The position numbers were made by a program, and so were the translations under genes. The notes beneath the pieces were generated by a model, which worked only from the letters and a program-made list of their open reading frames with translations, had not been told where the DNA came from and made no database searches. Positions 16,738-25,230 of a stretch of 47,893 nucleotides of DNA are shown piece after piece (the first letter of the stretch is position 1; each line of letters starts with the position of its first letter). The DNA is from Thermoplasmata archaeon (lineage in GTDB: Archaea > Thermoplasmatota > Thermoplasmata > Thermoplasmatales > GCA-001856825). The stretch is taken from assembly GCA_023256475.1 (NCBI GenBank), contig JAGDXP010000028.1, positions 1-47,893 on the forward strand, given 5' to 3'.

Positions 16738-17685
16738 ATGAAGGCAGTAATCGTTGAGGAACCTGGTGGATTTGAAAATCTTCACATAGGCGATACGCCA
16801 AATCCCAAGGGTGAAATTGTAATAAAAGTCAAGCATGCCGGCCTTAATCCAATAGATGTTAATACCATAAAAGGAAAGACCAATTATAAGATATCCCCAT
16901 TCCCCCATATTCCTGGAGCTGAAATTGCAGGGATAGTAGAGGAAAGCAAAAACGATAAATTCAAACCGGGGGACAGAGTTATTGTCTATCCAAGATTTTT
17001 TGACAATTCTTGCACATATTGCATTTCAGGAAAACAACATCTATGCGAATTTGGCGGAATTTACGGAGCCACTAGCAATGGAGGATTTGCAGAATTCTTC
17101 GCTGCTCCGGCTATGAACTTCCTAAAGATACCTGATGCAGTTGATTTTGAAGATGCTGTTGGTTTACCGGTTGGTGGACTCACTTCATATCATGCACTTT
17201 TGGAAGCTAACTTAAAAGCCGGAGAAAGAGTGTTGGTTGTAGGAGCTTCAGGAAATACCGGCCAATATGCCGTAATTCTCTCAAAAATATTTGGAGCTGA
17301 GGTATATTTCTATTCTAGGAAGAAGTGGCTGACTGATTACGGGGCTATTGAATGGAAAGGTGAAACGGTTGACTTGATAATTAATTCCCTTGGGACAGAA
17401 TTTTTTAAGAATTTCCTTCCTTATTTGAACAAAGAAGGAAGAATTGTCACTTTCGGTACATACACTGGCAAATTGACAGAAATTGATTTAGCGTATCTTT
17501 ATACGGGAGAGAGGAAAATTATCGGATCAACAGGTGGAACCCTAAGTGAACTGCAAGATCTATTGAGAATTGTTAAAAATTACAGAATTAAAACAAAGGT
17601 GTGGAAACACTTTAAATACACAGAGATAAAAGAAGCCTTGCAACAGTATGATTCAAAAGATGGAAGAATAATAATAGATTTTTAA
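16738..17685 (+). CDS. MDR-superfamily oxidoreductase (zinc-type alcohol dehydrogenase-like)
   Basis: NAD(P)-dependent medium-chain dehydrogenase/reductase, 315 residues. Rossmann loop GASGNTG is at 169-175. The structural-zinc lobe keeps only three of the usual four cysteines (Cys92, Cys95, Cys103). The catalytic-zinc ligands are missing: the usual Cys region reads GLNPID (35-40) and the GHE motif reads GAE (60-62). It is therefore probably zinc-independent at the active site and closer to quinone oxidoreductases. The substrate is unknown. Two bases separate it from the acetyltransferase stop. Confidence 0.82.
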   Translation: MKAVIVEEPGGFENLHIGDTPNPKGEIVIKVKHAGLNPIDVNTIKGKTNYKISPFPHIPGAEIAGIVEESKNDKFKPGDRVIVYPRFFDNSCTYCISGKQHLCEFGGIYGATSNGGFAEFFAAPAMNFLKIPDAVDFEDAVGLPVGGLTSYHALLEANLKAGERVLVVGASGNTGQYAVILSKIFGAEVYFYSRKKWLTDYGAIEWKGETVDLIINSLGTEFFKNFLPYLNKEGRIVTFGTYTGKLTEIDLAYLYTGERKIIGSTGGTLSELQDLLRIVKNYRIKTKVWKHFKYTEIKEALQQYDSKDGRIIIDF

Positions 17686-17699
17686 ATTTATTCAGTACA

Positions 17700-18143
17700 T
17701 TAAGCTATATGCAGGGCTTCTAGGATATTCACCATATACAGAGAGAACAGCAATATGGCAAAGACTACGAGAGCTATAATAGCAAATGTTGTATCCTTCT
17801 CATAAAGGAATATGAATACTTGTAAGAGCATTCTTCCAAAAGGAGTCAACAGAAGGATAAGAACCCCTAATTGGATTATGGCAAAGGGCTTGAGAGTTAA
17901 TACCCCACTCCAGATTGATTGAATATAAAAAGGGTATGTACTGAGGGATCCTTTTGCTGTTATTAGAGAGTTAAGATTTTCCATATTATATCCTGATTTA
18001 CCGGTTACTATGAATAGAATAGTTCCCACGATTATTATACTGACAGAGATTATGACACTCCATATTAAGTAAATAGTGAGAATTTTGCTGCTTATATTTT
18101 CTTCCGCCGATAATTTCTGTTCTTTAGATGCAACATCGGTCAA
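17700..18143 (-). CDS. DUF1634 membrane protein
   Basis: A 147-residue protein with about four membrane segments (near residues 23-47, 75-95, 96-116 and 121-142). DUF1634 proteins are commonly encoded beside TauE/SafE permeases and may be accessory subunits. It follows the TauE gene with no gap: the TauE stop TGA at 18146-18144 is followed directly by TTG at 18143, the only start codon near the expected N-terminus. Its own activity is unknown. Confidence 0.78.
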   Translation of the reverse strand: MTDVASKEQKLSAEENISSKILTIYLIWSVIISVSIIIVGTILFIVTGKSGYNMENLNSLITAKGSLSTYPFYIQSIWSGVLTLKPFAIIQLGVLILLLTPFGRMLLQVFIFLYEKDTTFAIIALVVFAILLFSLYMVNILEALHIA

Positions 18144-18992
18144 TCAGATTACCCCCGCCCCTCTCAGAATCATCTCCAGACCCACAATCAGTATTATCAC
18201 CGCAAATATTTTTCTAACAGAAGAACTTCTTATTCTTACAAGGATTTTTGTTCCAATGATTGCACCAAGTAAAACACCTATTGCCACCGGTGCTGCTATG
18301 AATGGATTAACATCTCCTGTGAAAAAATAAATGCCTGCGCTGGCAGCTGCGGTAACTCCAATCATAAAATTTGATGTGGTTGTTGAAACTTTTATGGGCA
18401 GTCTCATGGCCAAATCCATGGCCAATACCTTAAATGCGCCAGAACCTATCCCCAATAATCCAGAAATTGTCCCTGCCATGAACATCATGGCTGCTCCTGG
18501 TTTAACTCCAGTGACCTTATATTTGACCTCCCTCTTTAGAACTGAGTCATAGTATTCCCCATATAAACCCAATTTCTCAGCAAGTGGATCGTTTCTTTCC
18601 ACATTAGGCACTTCCTCCCCTATCTTTTTAAGCATCGGAATAACCGAAATTATCAGAACTATCCCGAATATAAAAAATAGAACCTTAACTGGGGTTATAT
18701 GCTCTATGAATGCACCCAATATTGCTCCTGTTGTTGTAAATAGTACTAAAAATGTGCCAATTCTTATGTTTGAAATTTTATCCCTAACATATGCAGCAGC
18801 TGACCCGCTTGAGGTTGCTATGACCGAAACAATAGAAGCACCAATAGCCAATGATATTGGAACATGAAAATACAAGGTGAGGAATGGGACTATCAACACT
18901 CCCCCACCTAACCCCCCTAAAGCACCTATTATACCTGCTGCAATTGACGCTACCAAAATTTCCATTAGGTATCCAATCACTATATAGATCAT
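18144..18992 (-). CDS. TauE/SafE family sulfite or organic-anion exporter
   Basis: Membrane permease of 282 residues with about eight hydrophobic segments in two halves. The family pattern is clear: GALGGLGGGVLIVPFL near the N-terminus and GTISGLLGIGSGAFKVLAM in the second half, the two pseudo-repeats of the fold. Members export sulfite, sulfoacetate or thiosulfate-type anions or take them up; no substrate can be assigned. It is cotranscribed with the DUF1634 gene downstream. A PLP enzyme of sulfur amino acid metabolism lies in the window but far away, so a sulfur link is only a suggestion. Confidence 0.88.
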   Translation of the reverse strand: MIYIVIGYLMEILVASIAAGIIGALGGLGGGVLIVPFLTLYFHVPISLAIGASIVSVIATSSGSAAAYVRDKISNIRIGTFLVLFTTTGAILGAFIEHITPVKVLFFIFGIVLIISVIPMLKKIGEEVPNVERNDPLAEKLGLYGEYYDSVLKREVKYKVTGVKPGAAMMFMAGTISGLLGIGSGAFKVLAMDLAMRLPIKVSTTTSNFMIGVTAAASAGIYFFTGDVNPFIAAPVAIGVLLGAIIGTKILVRIRSSSVRKIFAVIILIVGLEMILRGAGVI

Positions 18993-19072
18993 TCAAAACT
19001 TAATTAGCTTTAATTAGAATAATTTTCCCTTTTCAAATAATTTAAATTAGGGTATACCAACGCGATCTCCTC

Positions 19073-19513
19073 TTAACTTTCATCTATTCTTCCTATGAAT
19101 CTGGCCTTTTCTAACAATGCCAGTTTATTGAAGCCCTTTGGTATTGAAATATACCCTACGCTACTAATTGATACTATAAATTTAGCGATATCTTCCTCAT
19201 TGATATCCTTGAATTCAAGTCTTTTAACGTTTCTGATTACTATTCTTCTATTAAATTTCCTTATCTCTTCACCTGTCAAAGAAATTTCATCGACGTTTTC
19301 TATAACCTTTATTTCCCCACTCTTTATCATATTAATAATGTCATTTCCGGCTTTTGATACATCGTCAAGGGCCATAATTATTGTATTGTATGCTTCATTC
19401 GTGATCTCACCGATGGTCTTTCCAGTCTCCTTGGCAAGCTTCTTTATTTTATCGTAAACCTCTGAACTAATCCCCTTAATGGTAATATTTTCTTTTCTAT
19501 CCTTATCTTCCAT
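19073..19513 (-). CDS. Ribbon-helix-helix-like DNA-binding protein with unknown C-domain
   Basis: 146 residues. The N-terminal segment NITIKGISSEVYDKIKKLAK, followed by ETGKTIGEITNEAY, fits a ribbon-helix-helix motif: beta strand, helix A, turn, helix B. The remaining 100 residues are mixed alpha/beta and unrecognised. Two GTAATAC repeats one helical turn apart lie between the TATA-like sequence and ATG 19513, as expected for an autorepressor. No toxin-like partner is adjacent, so an antitoxin role is not supported. The gene follows an alpha/beta hydrolase on the same strand. Confidence 0.6.
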   Translation of the reverse strand: MEDKDRKENITIKGISSEVYDKIKKLAKETGKTIGEITNEAYNTIIMALDDVSKAGNDIINMIKSGEIKVIENVDEISLTGEEIRKFNRRIVIRNVKRLEFKDINEEDIAKFIVSISSVGYISIPKGFNKLALLEKARFIGRIDES

Positions 19514-19519
19514 ATTAGA

Positions 19520-19546
19520 GTAATACCAGGTAATACTTATTATTTA
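19520..19546 (-). promoter_or_regulatory. Promoter and direct-repeat operator candidate of the RHH gene
   Basis: On the plus strand GTAATAC occurs at 19520-19526 and 19530-19536, a 10-base period that puts both on one face of the helix. An A+T-rich TATA-like stretch lies at 19537-19546, about 26 bases before the RHH start. Protein bound here would cover the transcription start. Confidence 0.5.
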
Positions 19547-20254
19547 TGGGAAACCTAAAAATTCATTTATGACTTTGGCAACTTCCTGCGGTTTCCTATA
19601 ATGAGGTACATGGCCACCATTTTTTATGATCACAAACTTACTGTTTTTGATTTTCTTGTTCAATTCCTCACCATAGCTTATGGGTATTATTCTGTCATCA
19701 TCTCCCCATATTATGCATGTTGGCGAGATTATTCTATAAAATTCCTCATCTTTTATCTTCCATTTTGCATTCGCATTGTTTCTTATTATGCTTTCTATTA
19801 CATATTCCTCATTTCCGGGATTGTTCTTCAGTATATTATTTACAAACTGCTTCCTGATATCTTCAGCAACCTCTCCATATGTAACATTAATTCCCGCACT
19901 ATCCTCCAATATTAACTTTTCCGGATTCATAACATCAATGGAAAACCTCATAGAGACCCAACCACCATAAGAATTTCCCATAAGCGCAAATTTCTCAAAT
20001 CCCTTATTTTCTATAAATTCTTTTAAGACCGTTTCTTGAACTTCTATTGTATAGTCTATTTTAGGCTTATCTGATCTTCCGTGACCTAGCATGTCTATCA
20101 TGAACAGAGCTATATTTTCATTTAGGTACGTATTCAATTTTAAGAATGAGTTTCCAGTGCCGCCTAATCCATGCAAGAATATTAGTGGGTAGCTTCCATC
20201 CCTCTTTAAATATGACAACTTTCCAAGACTAGTTGATATAAACTCCCTCTGCAT
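19544..20254 (-). CDS. Alpha/beta hydrolase
   Basis: A 236-residue cytosolic hydrolase of the alpha/beta fold. The oxyanion region is HGLGG (28-32), the nucleophile elbow GNSYGG carries Ser95, the acid is at GDDD (184-187) and the catalytic His215 lies in NGGHVPH. There is no lid domain beyond a short helical insertion at about 125-165. The substrate (ester, lactone or C-C bond) cannot be told. Starts at ATG 20254, next to the gene-poor region. Confidence 0.85.
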   Translation of the reverse strand: MQREFISTSLGKLSYLKRDGSYPLIFLHGLGGTGNSFLKLNTYLNENIALFMIDMLGHGRSDKPKIDYTIEVQETVLKEFIENKGFEKFALMGNSYGGWVSMRFSIDVMNPEKLILEDSAGINVTYGEVAEDIRKQFVNNILKNNPGNEEYVIESIIRNNANAKWKIKDEEFYRIISPTCIIWGDDDRIIPISYGEELNKKIKNSKFVIIKNGGHVPHYRKPQEVAKVINEFLGFP

Positions 20255-20570
20255 ATCACCTTAATACGAATAACATAAAATTGCTTTCCAAATTCCAGGG
20301 CTCCTTTATGTTTCAGTTTTAATAGGAATTATCCACCTCATAGAAAATCAATCTGAATCATATCTGCAAAACTAACTTACCCAAGCTCGATAAAATTCAT
20401 CAAATTCATTTGAAATACGAATTGAAGAATTAGTTTCGGGGCATGTGATAATATAATGCGTCCTAAAATTACAGTTCTTTACTCTTTTACTTACCACTCT
20501 CAAATCGCTCTATATTATAATGAAAATTTTTTGATAAAACTTTAAGAAAATTTATTCTCTGTCATTTTTA
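20255..20570. other. Intergenic region without recognisable gene
   Basis: About 316 bases between the hydrolase start and the end of the membrane-protein pseudogene. No credible reading frame, tRNA or repeat is seen. It contains the promoter of the hydrolase on the minus strand but no feature I can place with confidence. Confidence 0.5.
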
Positions 20571-21055
20571 TTACATAAATGTAACAACGACCATTATAGT
20601 GAATACCGAAAGGAGCCCTATCAAGTCTGCAATCATGTATTTTCCCATATTAGCCAGAAGATTTTGCATTACATTATATTCTTTTTTCTTGAATGCGCTA
20701 TCGATCTTCCTGGTCAGAGGCATAAGAACCCCCATTCCTTATATATACGATATGACAGCTAAGAAAGCCCCAATATAAATTAATTCCCCCCATTCACTGT
20801 GATAATCCGGGAGCTTTCCTCCAGTTATGATAAACATCAGTATTGGCCCCATAGAAACAGTTAGTGTGCTGAATAACCCCATAAATGCTCCAGCCTTGGG
20901 TAGAAACCTCCCCATGAATTCAATGGAAGTTTCTGGTGCCATGCCCTTAAGAGAGAGCTTCAATGCAAATTCCATAAGCAAAGCCCCACCTATCCAACCT
21001 ACTGCAAATAACATGTGTAGCCAGGGGACATTATCACAAGGATTTGAGTTATCAT
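20571..21055 (-). pseudogene. Broken multi-pass membrane protein gene (stop codon and frameshift)
   Basis: The longest intact part (21014-20742) encodes 91 residues with WLHMLFAVGWIGGALLMEF-like membrane features, as in DUF2269/CopD-type proteins. An in-frame TAA at 20741-20739 interrupts it, but the same frame continues without other stops through MPLTRKIDSAFKKKEYN and a last membrane segment to TAA 20573-20571. At the 5' end the start codon ATG 21055 with MITQILVIM is in another frame from the VPWLHMLF segment, which implies a frameshift near 21025. With two lesions, loss of function is likely. The family is uncertain. Confidence 0.65.
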
Positions 21056-21716
21056 TTTAGACACCTCGATCCAAGTAAAGCTTGTTGTGGCTCTCGATTC
21101 ACTTCACATTCCTCTTTTCTTATTCTTTGCTCATAGGTTCTGAACTTCCTGATCCAAAACAACTTCTTATTGAACATGTTGAGAACTATTGCCATTAATT
21201 CAAATAAATTGGTTTTACAATATATTAGTAAAATCGTCTCCATTACACTTTTCAATTCACATTCTCTCAATTTTTGAAATTCATTCAGTCAATAATCTAT
21301 GAATGAATTAATTTAAAGATAATGATAAAATTGCCTTCCTGTACCTACTTGTATGTTGCTAGTATAGAAGATTCCTTCTTGATTATAAACTATTGCTGTT
21401 AGAAGACCATTAGCCTTTGGCTCATTGCTTATAATGTTAAATTTTATTGATAAGCTCAGAACATATATACTTTGATTTTGACAGGCTAATTATAAGGACT
21501 TGATGCAAATCATATAGAAAGCCAACATTTATTCAGTTGATGAATGTCGATTACCATTCTATTATTAATTAAAGAATAGTAAAATTATTTTGTATCTTAC
21601 ATTGCTCCGCAATCTCGTAGGCATTCAAAAGTTATGAAACAATCATATTCAGAAGAACTCTCGAAAAATAGAAAAGGTTTTAATATCGATTTTTGGTTAA
21701 CCCCGTGGGTGAGGTC
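21056..21716. other. Gene-poor region upstream of the acidic mini-ORF
   Basis: About 660 bases. A 72-codon frame on the minus strand (21270-21052) encodes a basic peptide with no recognisable family and may be a gene fragment. The rest has frequent stops in all frames. Near the right end a TATA-like TTTTAATA (about 21678-21686) serves the downstream genes. No RNA gene is recognised. Confidence 0.45.
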
Positions 21717-21785
21717 ATGAATCTCATAAGGCGAAGACCGGACGATGATGATGACTTTGACGATGATGAAGATGATGACTTCTAA
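21717..21785 (+). CDS. Asp-rich 22-residue mini-ORF overlapping the acetyltransferase start
   Basis: ATG 21717 follows GGTGAG by two bases and a TATA-like sequence by about 34 bases, so it is the first start codon on the transcript. The peptide begins MNLIRRRP and then has 12 Asp/Glu in the last 14 residues, ending at TAA 21783-21785. Its GAT codons create runs of ATG in the +1 frame, which is the acetyltransferase frame. It may be a leader that couples translation, a small protein, or an N-terminal tail joined by frameshifting. No function is known to me. Confidence 0.4.
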   Translation: MNLIRRRPDDDDDFDDDEDDDF

Positions 21786-22233
21786 TGGAACCATAAGGAA
21801 AATTGATTTAAAGGATCTGCAGGCTGTGAAAATTATCGAAAATGAAGCCTTCCAACAACATTCCTATAACGAACAGGAAATAAGATCCATGTTGTTGATA
21901 AAAGATGGAGAATCTTATTTATTTGAAATAGATGGTCAGCCTGCAGGTTATGTTTCTTTTTATATAAGAAACGGGAAGTGCAGGGTTGAGAGCATTGGAG
22001 TAAGGCCTCAGTATAGAAGAAATGGAATAGGTAGAAAATTGATGGCTTTGGTGGAACAGAGGTGTAAAGAACTCAAGGCAAAGAGCATAATTTTAGAAAC
22101 CTTTGAAAAAAATGAAGCTGCAATTTCGCTCTATGAAAAACTAGGGTATGAGGTAATTGGGAAGATTATAGATTATTACAGCATTCCTTTCGATGGGTCC
22201 AGAGATGCAATAAGATTAAGGAAGAGATTATGA
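21775..22233 (+). CDS. RimI-like GNAT acetyltransferase
   Basis: Acetyltransferase resembling archaeal RimI/ArdI-type N-alpha-acetyltransferases, which modify protein N-termini. The acetyl-CoA loop is VESIGVRPQYRRNGIGRKLM split as strand, RRNGIG loop and helix; the C-terminal part has ETFEKNEAAISLYEKLGYE, the usual NxxAxxLYxxxGF-type motif. Seven in-frame ATGs occur from 21745 to 21775; the last two (21772, 21775) fit the usual N-terminus best. The start region overlaps the Asp-rich mini-ORF by 11-14 bases, so translation is probably coupled. About 150 residues. Confidence 0.87.
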   Translation: MTSNGTIRKIDLKDLQAVKIIENEAFQQHSYNEQEIRSMLLIKDGESYLFEIDGQPAGYVSFYIRNGKCRVESIGVRPQYRRNGIGRKLMALVEQRCKELKAKSIILETFEKNEAAISLYEKLGYEVIGKIIDYYSIPFDGSRDAIRLRKRL

Positions 22234-22270
22234 CAAAAATATCTAATTAATTGTTGTTTATAAACCTATC

Positions 22271-22699
22271 ATGGTTAGGATTATGGCCACGGGTGTTTTC
22301 GATATAATACATCCCGGGCATTTGTTTTTCTTAGAAGAAGCAAGAAAATTGGGAGACGAACTCATAGTAGTTGTGGCCAGAGATTCGACAGCGAAAAGAG
22401 TCAAAAGATTCCCAATTTTTAATGAAAATATAAGGTTAAAAATGGTCAATTCCCTAAAACCTGTGACAATGGCTATATTGGGGGGCGAAGGCAATATTTT
22501 TGATATAATTCCCATGATAAGGCCAGACATCATTGCTCTGGGTTATGATCAACATTTTGATGAAAGAGAGATTGAGAAAGAAGCCATGATTAGGGGCTTA
22601 AAAGTTAAGGTAGTTAGGATTCAGGAGTATAAAGATATAGAATTGAACGGCACTAGAAAGATAATAAAATATTTAAAAGAGAATTATAAGGAATTATAA
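22271..22699 (+). CDS. ribL: FAD synthetase (archaeal RibL)
   Basis: Transfers AMP from ATP to FMN to make FAD; the archaeal enzyme is a cytidylyltransferase-like nucleotidyltransferase unrelated to bacterial RibF. The nucleotide motif HPGH is at 14-17 in TGVFDIIHPGHLFFLEEA. The later LGYDQHFDE and the C-terminal ISS-type region (NGTRKIIKYLK) fit the family. Length 142 residues is usual. It lies far from ribBCH. Its 3' end overlaps the convergent phosphopantoate ligase gene by 6 bases. Glycerol-3-phosphate cytidylyltransferase is the main alternative. Confidence 0.88.
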   Translation: MVRIMATGVFDIIHPGHLFFLEEARKLGDELIVVVARDSTAKRVKRFPIFNENIRLKMVNSLKPVTMAILGGEGNIFDIIPMIRPDIIALGYDQHFDEREIEKEAMIRGLKVKVVRIQEYKDIELNGTRKIIKYLKENYKEL

Positions 22700-23443
22700 A
22701 TTATCTGGCCAATCTTTAAGCGAAGAGAGCCTGTTTGACATAAATTCTAAAATTTTCACTACATTTTTAGAATTATCAAATCTTTCATAGACGCTTATGG
22801 ACTCATTTTGATCAAATGATATCATGTTCTTGAATGCTCTATTCACATCATCCACAATTGATATATGACCCGCCCTGGAAGTTCTGCTCAAGGGATTAAG
22901 GTCTATAGTTATAACCTTTTTCCCCATTTTTCTCAATGCTTCCGCCCTATCTCCATCCTCTAATGGAATGATAACGGTATCGGCCGTATATATTCCATCA
23001 AACTCACATCTTCCCCTTTCTGATTCCAACCCAGGAATCCTCATATTCTGATTCCTCCCTAAAATACTGAGACCCTTTGATTCGAAATGTCTCACTATTT
23101 TCTCAATCCTCTCCTTGGACCAGTGGAAAATATTAGCTTCTACCGTAATTCCATATTTCCTTGATAAGTCTATGATTGCATCATCGGCAAGTGCTGCCAC
23201 GTTTCCATTAACTGATATTACCGGCTTCTCTGACTTCAATATTAATCCCAAAGCTGCTTTTTCTGATAATATCGCATAATCATTGCTCTTTTCACCCAGA
23301 ATATAATCAAATGCCTCTCCCCTTCCATGGGATATCAAACCCGAAATCGTGACTATTCCTTTCTCATAAAATTCGATTAATCTGCTTCGTCTCACAAGAC
23401 TTTCATACCTTGGATGGTTCTTTGGTATTTCCAATTTGTTCAC
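22694..23443 (-). CDS. 4-phosphopantoate--beta-alanine ligase
   Basis: Archaeal CoA biosynthesis: ATP-dependent ligation of 4-phosphopantoate and beta-alanine to 4-phosphopantothenate (COG1701, DUF137). Recognised from HPRYESLVRRSRLIEFYEKG, SHGRGEAFDYILGE, SVNGNVAALA, GRNQNMRIPGLESERG and DLNPLSRTSRAGHI, all highly conserved in the family. Length 249 residues is normal. GTG 23443 is the start; it lies inside the 3' end of the GAN/RecJ gene (41-base overlap), with which it is cotranscribed together with S15. Confidence 0.92.
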   Translation of the reverse strand: MNKLEIPKNHPRYESLVRRSRLIEFYEKGIVTISGLISHGRGEAFDYILGEKSNDYAILSEKAALGLILKSEKPVISVNGNVAALADDAIIDLSRKYGITVEANIFHWSKERIEKIVRHFESKGLSILGRNQNMRIPGLESERGRCEFDGIYTADTVIIPLEDGDRAEALRKMGKKVITIDLNPLSRTSRAGHISIVDDVNRAFKNMISFDQNESISVYERFDNSKNVVKILEFMSNRLSSLKDWPDNL

Positions 23444-24725
23444 CTATTATCCTGTCTAAAATTAGGAGAAACTCATTTATTTTTTCAAGAGGGATCGTTC
23501 CTCCGGCCGCGATATCATGTCCTCCTCCGTGCCCTCCAACCTTTGAACACGCCATATTAAGCGCCTTGGAAAGGTTTACCCCTTTGCCAACTAGATCAAA
23601 TGTTGCTCTTGATGATATTTTGCAATTGGAATTCTTGGAAAAAGAAATTGTAGGCTTTTCCTTGTTCAAGAAATATATCATCCCTATTGACGCAATTATT
23701 CCTGTCAGAGACTCATTTGATACTTCCATCACGTTAATATTCTTCATTTCGTAAGCGGTGGATAATGATTTCCTGGCCTCCTCAATCACCTGCCTTTTGA
23801 ATTCCCGGTGCAGTTCCATCATCTCCAATAAGGCATCACCATTACCAAGTGAATAGCTCACTGGAAGCCCCATCCTCCCATTCCTTCCAGCTGCATCAAA
23901 TATATCAGATAGGTGCGAAACACTTAGCCCTGAAGCTTCATCCATAATACTGTCAGTTACTAGGTTCTCGAATCCCTCTCTTGATGTATTTCCCTTTAGA
24001 AGTTCAAGAAATAAAATGTTCGCAATTTTTTCCATCTCTGAATTTGAAAGCTCACCAACTTTGCTTTCCTTATCTATTTTAAGTGTTTCCAGGAGTTCGA
24101 TTACTTTCTCTTCGTATCCTGTTAGATTTGCAAAGAATGGATCTGTTGAATATGTTATGGCATCAACTATTTTCCCAGGTCCAAGGTTTAGTGATTTTTT
24201 ATCTTTTATTCCCAACTTTTCAATTATTTGTTTATTTAAACCTTTAAAACCTCCTACTCCCTGCTTATCCCCAATTGAACCTGACAAAAATAACCGGTAT
24301 AGATCTTTATTTTCCTCATTTATACGAAGGGATAGAATGAACGCAACTGTTGAAGAGCATGCTTCTTTTGTACCATCATATCCATAGCTCCTTGGATTTA
24401 AATTTACTATGTTTTTGCTATTTGAAGGTGGTTCATGATGATCCACAAGTATTACTTCAAAGTTTTCTGGATTCAATTTATCAGCGCCTAAATCACTTAA
24501 TATTACTAATTCTCCAGCATTTTTAGAGATTTCATCTATATCTAACTGCTTCAGAAAAGTCAAATGAAATCTTTTATTCAGCCTGGTTAAAGAAGATGCA
24601 ATTATTGATGCAGATGAAACTCCATCTGCATCGTAATGAGAATAAACTCTTAAAAAATTTGATTCCTTTATTTTGTTTGCTGCTAAATCAAATGCTTTTC
24701 CATATGGTTCATTTAGCTCTATCAT
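23403..24725 (-). CDS. DHH-family single-strand nuclease (archaeal RecJ/GAN-like)
   Basis: Exonuclease of the DHH superfamily; archaeal homologues (GAN) bind the GINS and Cdc45-like part of the replisome. Motif I DADG (32-35), motif II Asp78 in LSDLG, motif III DHH (95-97), and the C-terminal DHHA1 glycine motif GGHGGGHDIAAGG near residue 400. All metal-binding positions are present, so it should be active. Length 440 is typical. ATG 24725 overlaps the S15 stop as ATGA; an S15-GAN arrangement is common in archaea. Confidence 0.9.
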   Translation of the reverse strand: MIELNEPYGKAFDLAANKIKESNFLRVYSHYDADGVSSASIIASSLTRLNKRFHLTFLKQLDIDEISKNAGELVILSDLGADKLNPENFEVILVDHHEPPSNSKNIVNLNPRSYGYDGTKEACSSTVAFILSLRINEENKDLYRLFLSGSIGDKQGVGGFKGLNKQIIEKLGIKDKKSLNLGPGKIVDAITYSTDPFFANLTGYEEKVIELLETLKIDKESKVGELSNSEMEKIANILFLELLKGNTSREGFENLVTDSIMDEASGLSVSHLSDIFDAAGRNGRMGLPVSYSLGNGDALLEMMELHREFKRQVIEEARKSLSTAYEMKNINVMEVSNESLTGIIASIGMIYFLNKEKPTISFSKNSNCKISSRATFDLVGKGVNLSKALNMACSKVGGHGGGHDIAAGGTIPLEKINEFLLILDRIIGEQIGNTKEPSKV

Positions 24726-25177
24726 TTAACTAATAATTCTGCATTTTCTATGGAATAATACCAATTTGACGGTAACTTTTCGACTCTCTTGTAATAATCT
24801 GTAAGCCTTTTAATCTTTGCTTCAATCAACTGTAGATTCCTCTTGTTTTTTAAGTCCTTGGGGTATTTGTTTAGGTGCCTATTTAAGCTAACTGCTTTTC
24901 TCATTAAGGCCAATAAATCCTCAGGAATCTGATCTTCTAAATTCGCTTCTTTAACCACATCCCCTATTCTCTTACCAATAACCTGCTTTACCTTTGGTAT
25001 CCCATATTGATCTCTCAATACCATTCCTATCTTGGATTTTGTTAGGCCTTCTCGCTTTAATTTTACTATAAGCTCATTAATTTCTTCTTGATTCATTTGA
25101 ATCCAATCAGGGGCACTATCCCTATATACCATCTTTGATCCTGATTTTCCTCTCTTCCTTGTATGCATCCTGGCCAT
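24722..25177 (-). CDS. rps15: 30S ribosomal protein S15 (uS15)
   Basis: Small-subunit ribosomal protein binding the central domain of 16S rRNA. The archaeal/eukaryotic type is shown by the N-terminal extension MARMHTRKRGKSGSK and the SAPDWIQMNQEEINELIVKL segment; the C-terminal core has LRKAVSLNRHL-like and NLQLIEAKIKRLTDYYKR features. Length 151 is usual. First gene of an operon with GAN/RecJ and phosphopantoate ligase. ATG 25177 is divergent from the reductase gene 53 bases away. Confidence 0.96.
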   Translation of the reverse strand: MARMHTRKRGKSGSKMVYRDSAPDWIQMNQEEINELIVKLKREGLTKSKIGMVLRDQYGIPKVKQVIGKRIGDVVKEANLEDQIPEDLLALMRKAVSLNRHLNKYPKDLKNKRNLQLIEAKIKRLTDYYKRVEKLPSNWYYSIENAELLVK

Positions 25178-25230
25178 CGATACACCTTTAAACCAAATTT
25201 AATTATAATACTTAAAAATGTTGATTAAAG

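Noticed and set aside
19073-19513. RHH protein as the antitoxin of a toxin-antitoxin pair.
   Set aside because: The protein is long for an antitoxin, and the neighbours (alpha/beta hydrolase and TauE) are not toxin-like.
21052-21270. 72-codon frame on the minus strand in the gene-poor region.
   Set aside because: No family, no clear promoter or Shine-Dalgarno. Possibly a gene fragment, but I could not support a transposase or any other identity.
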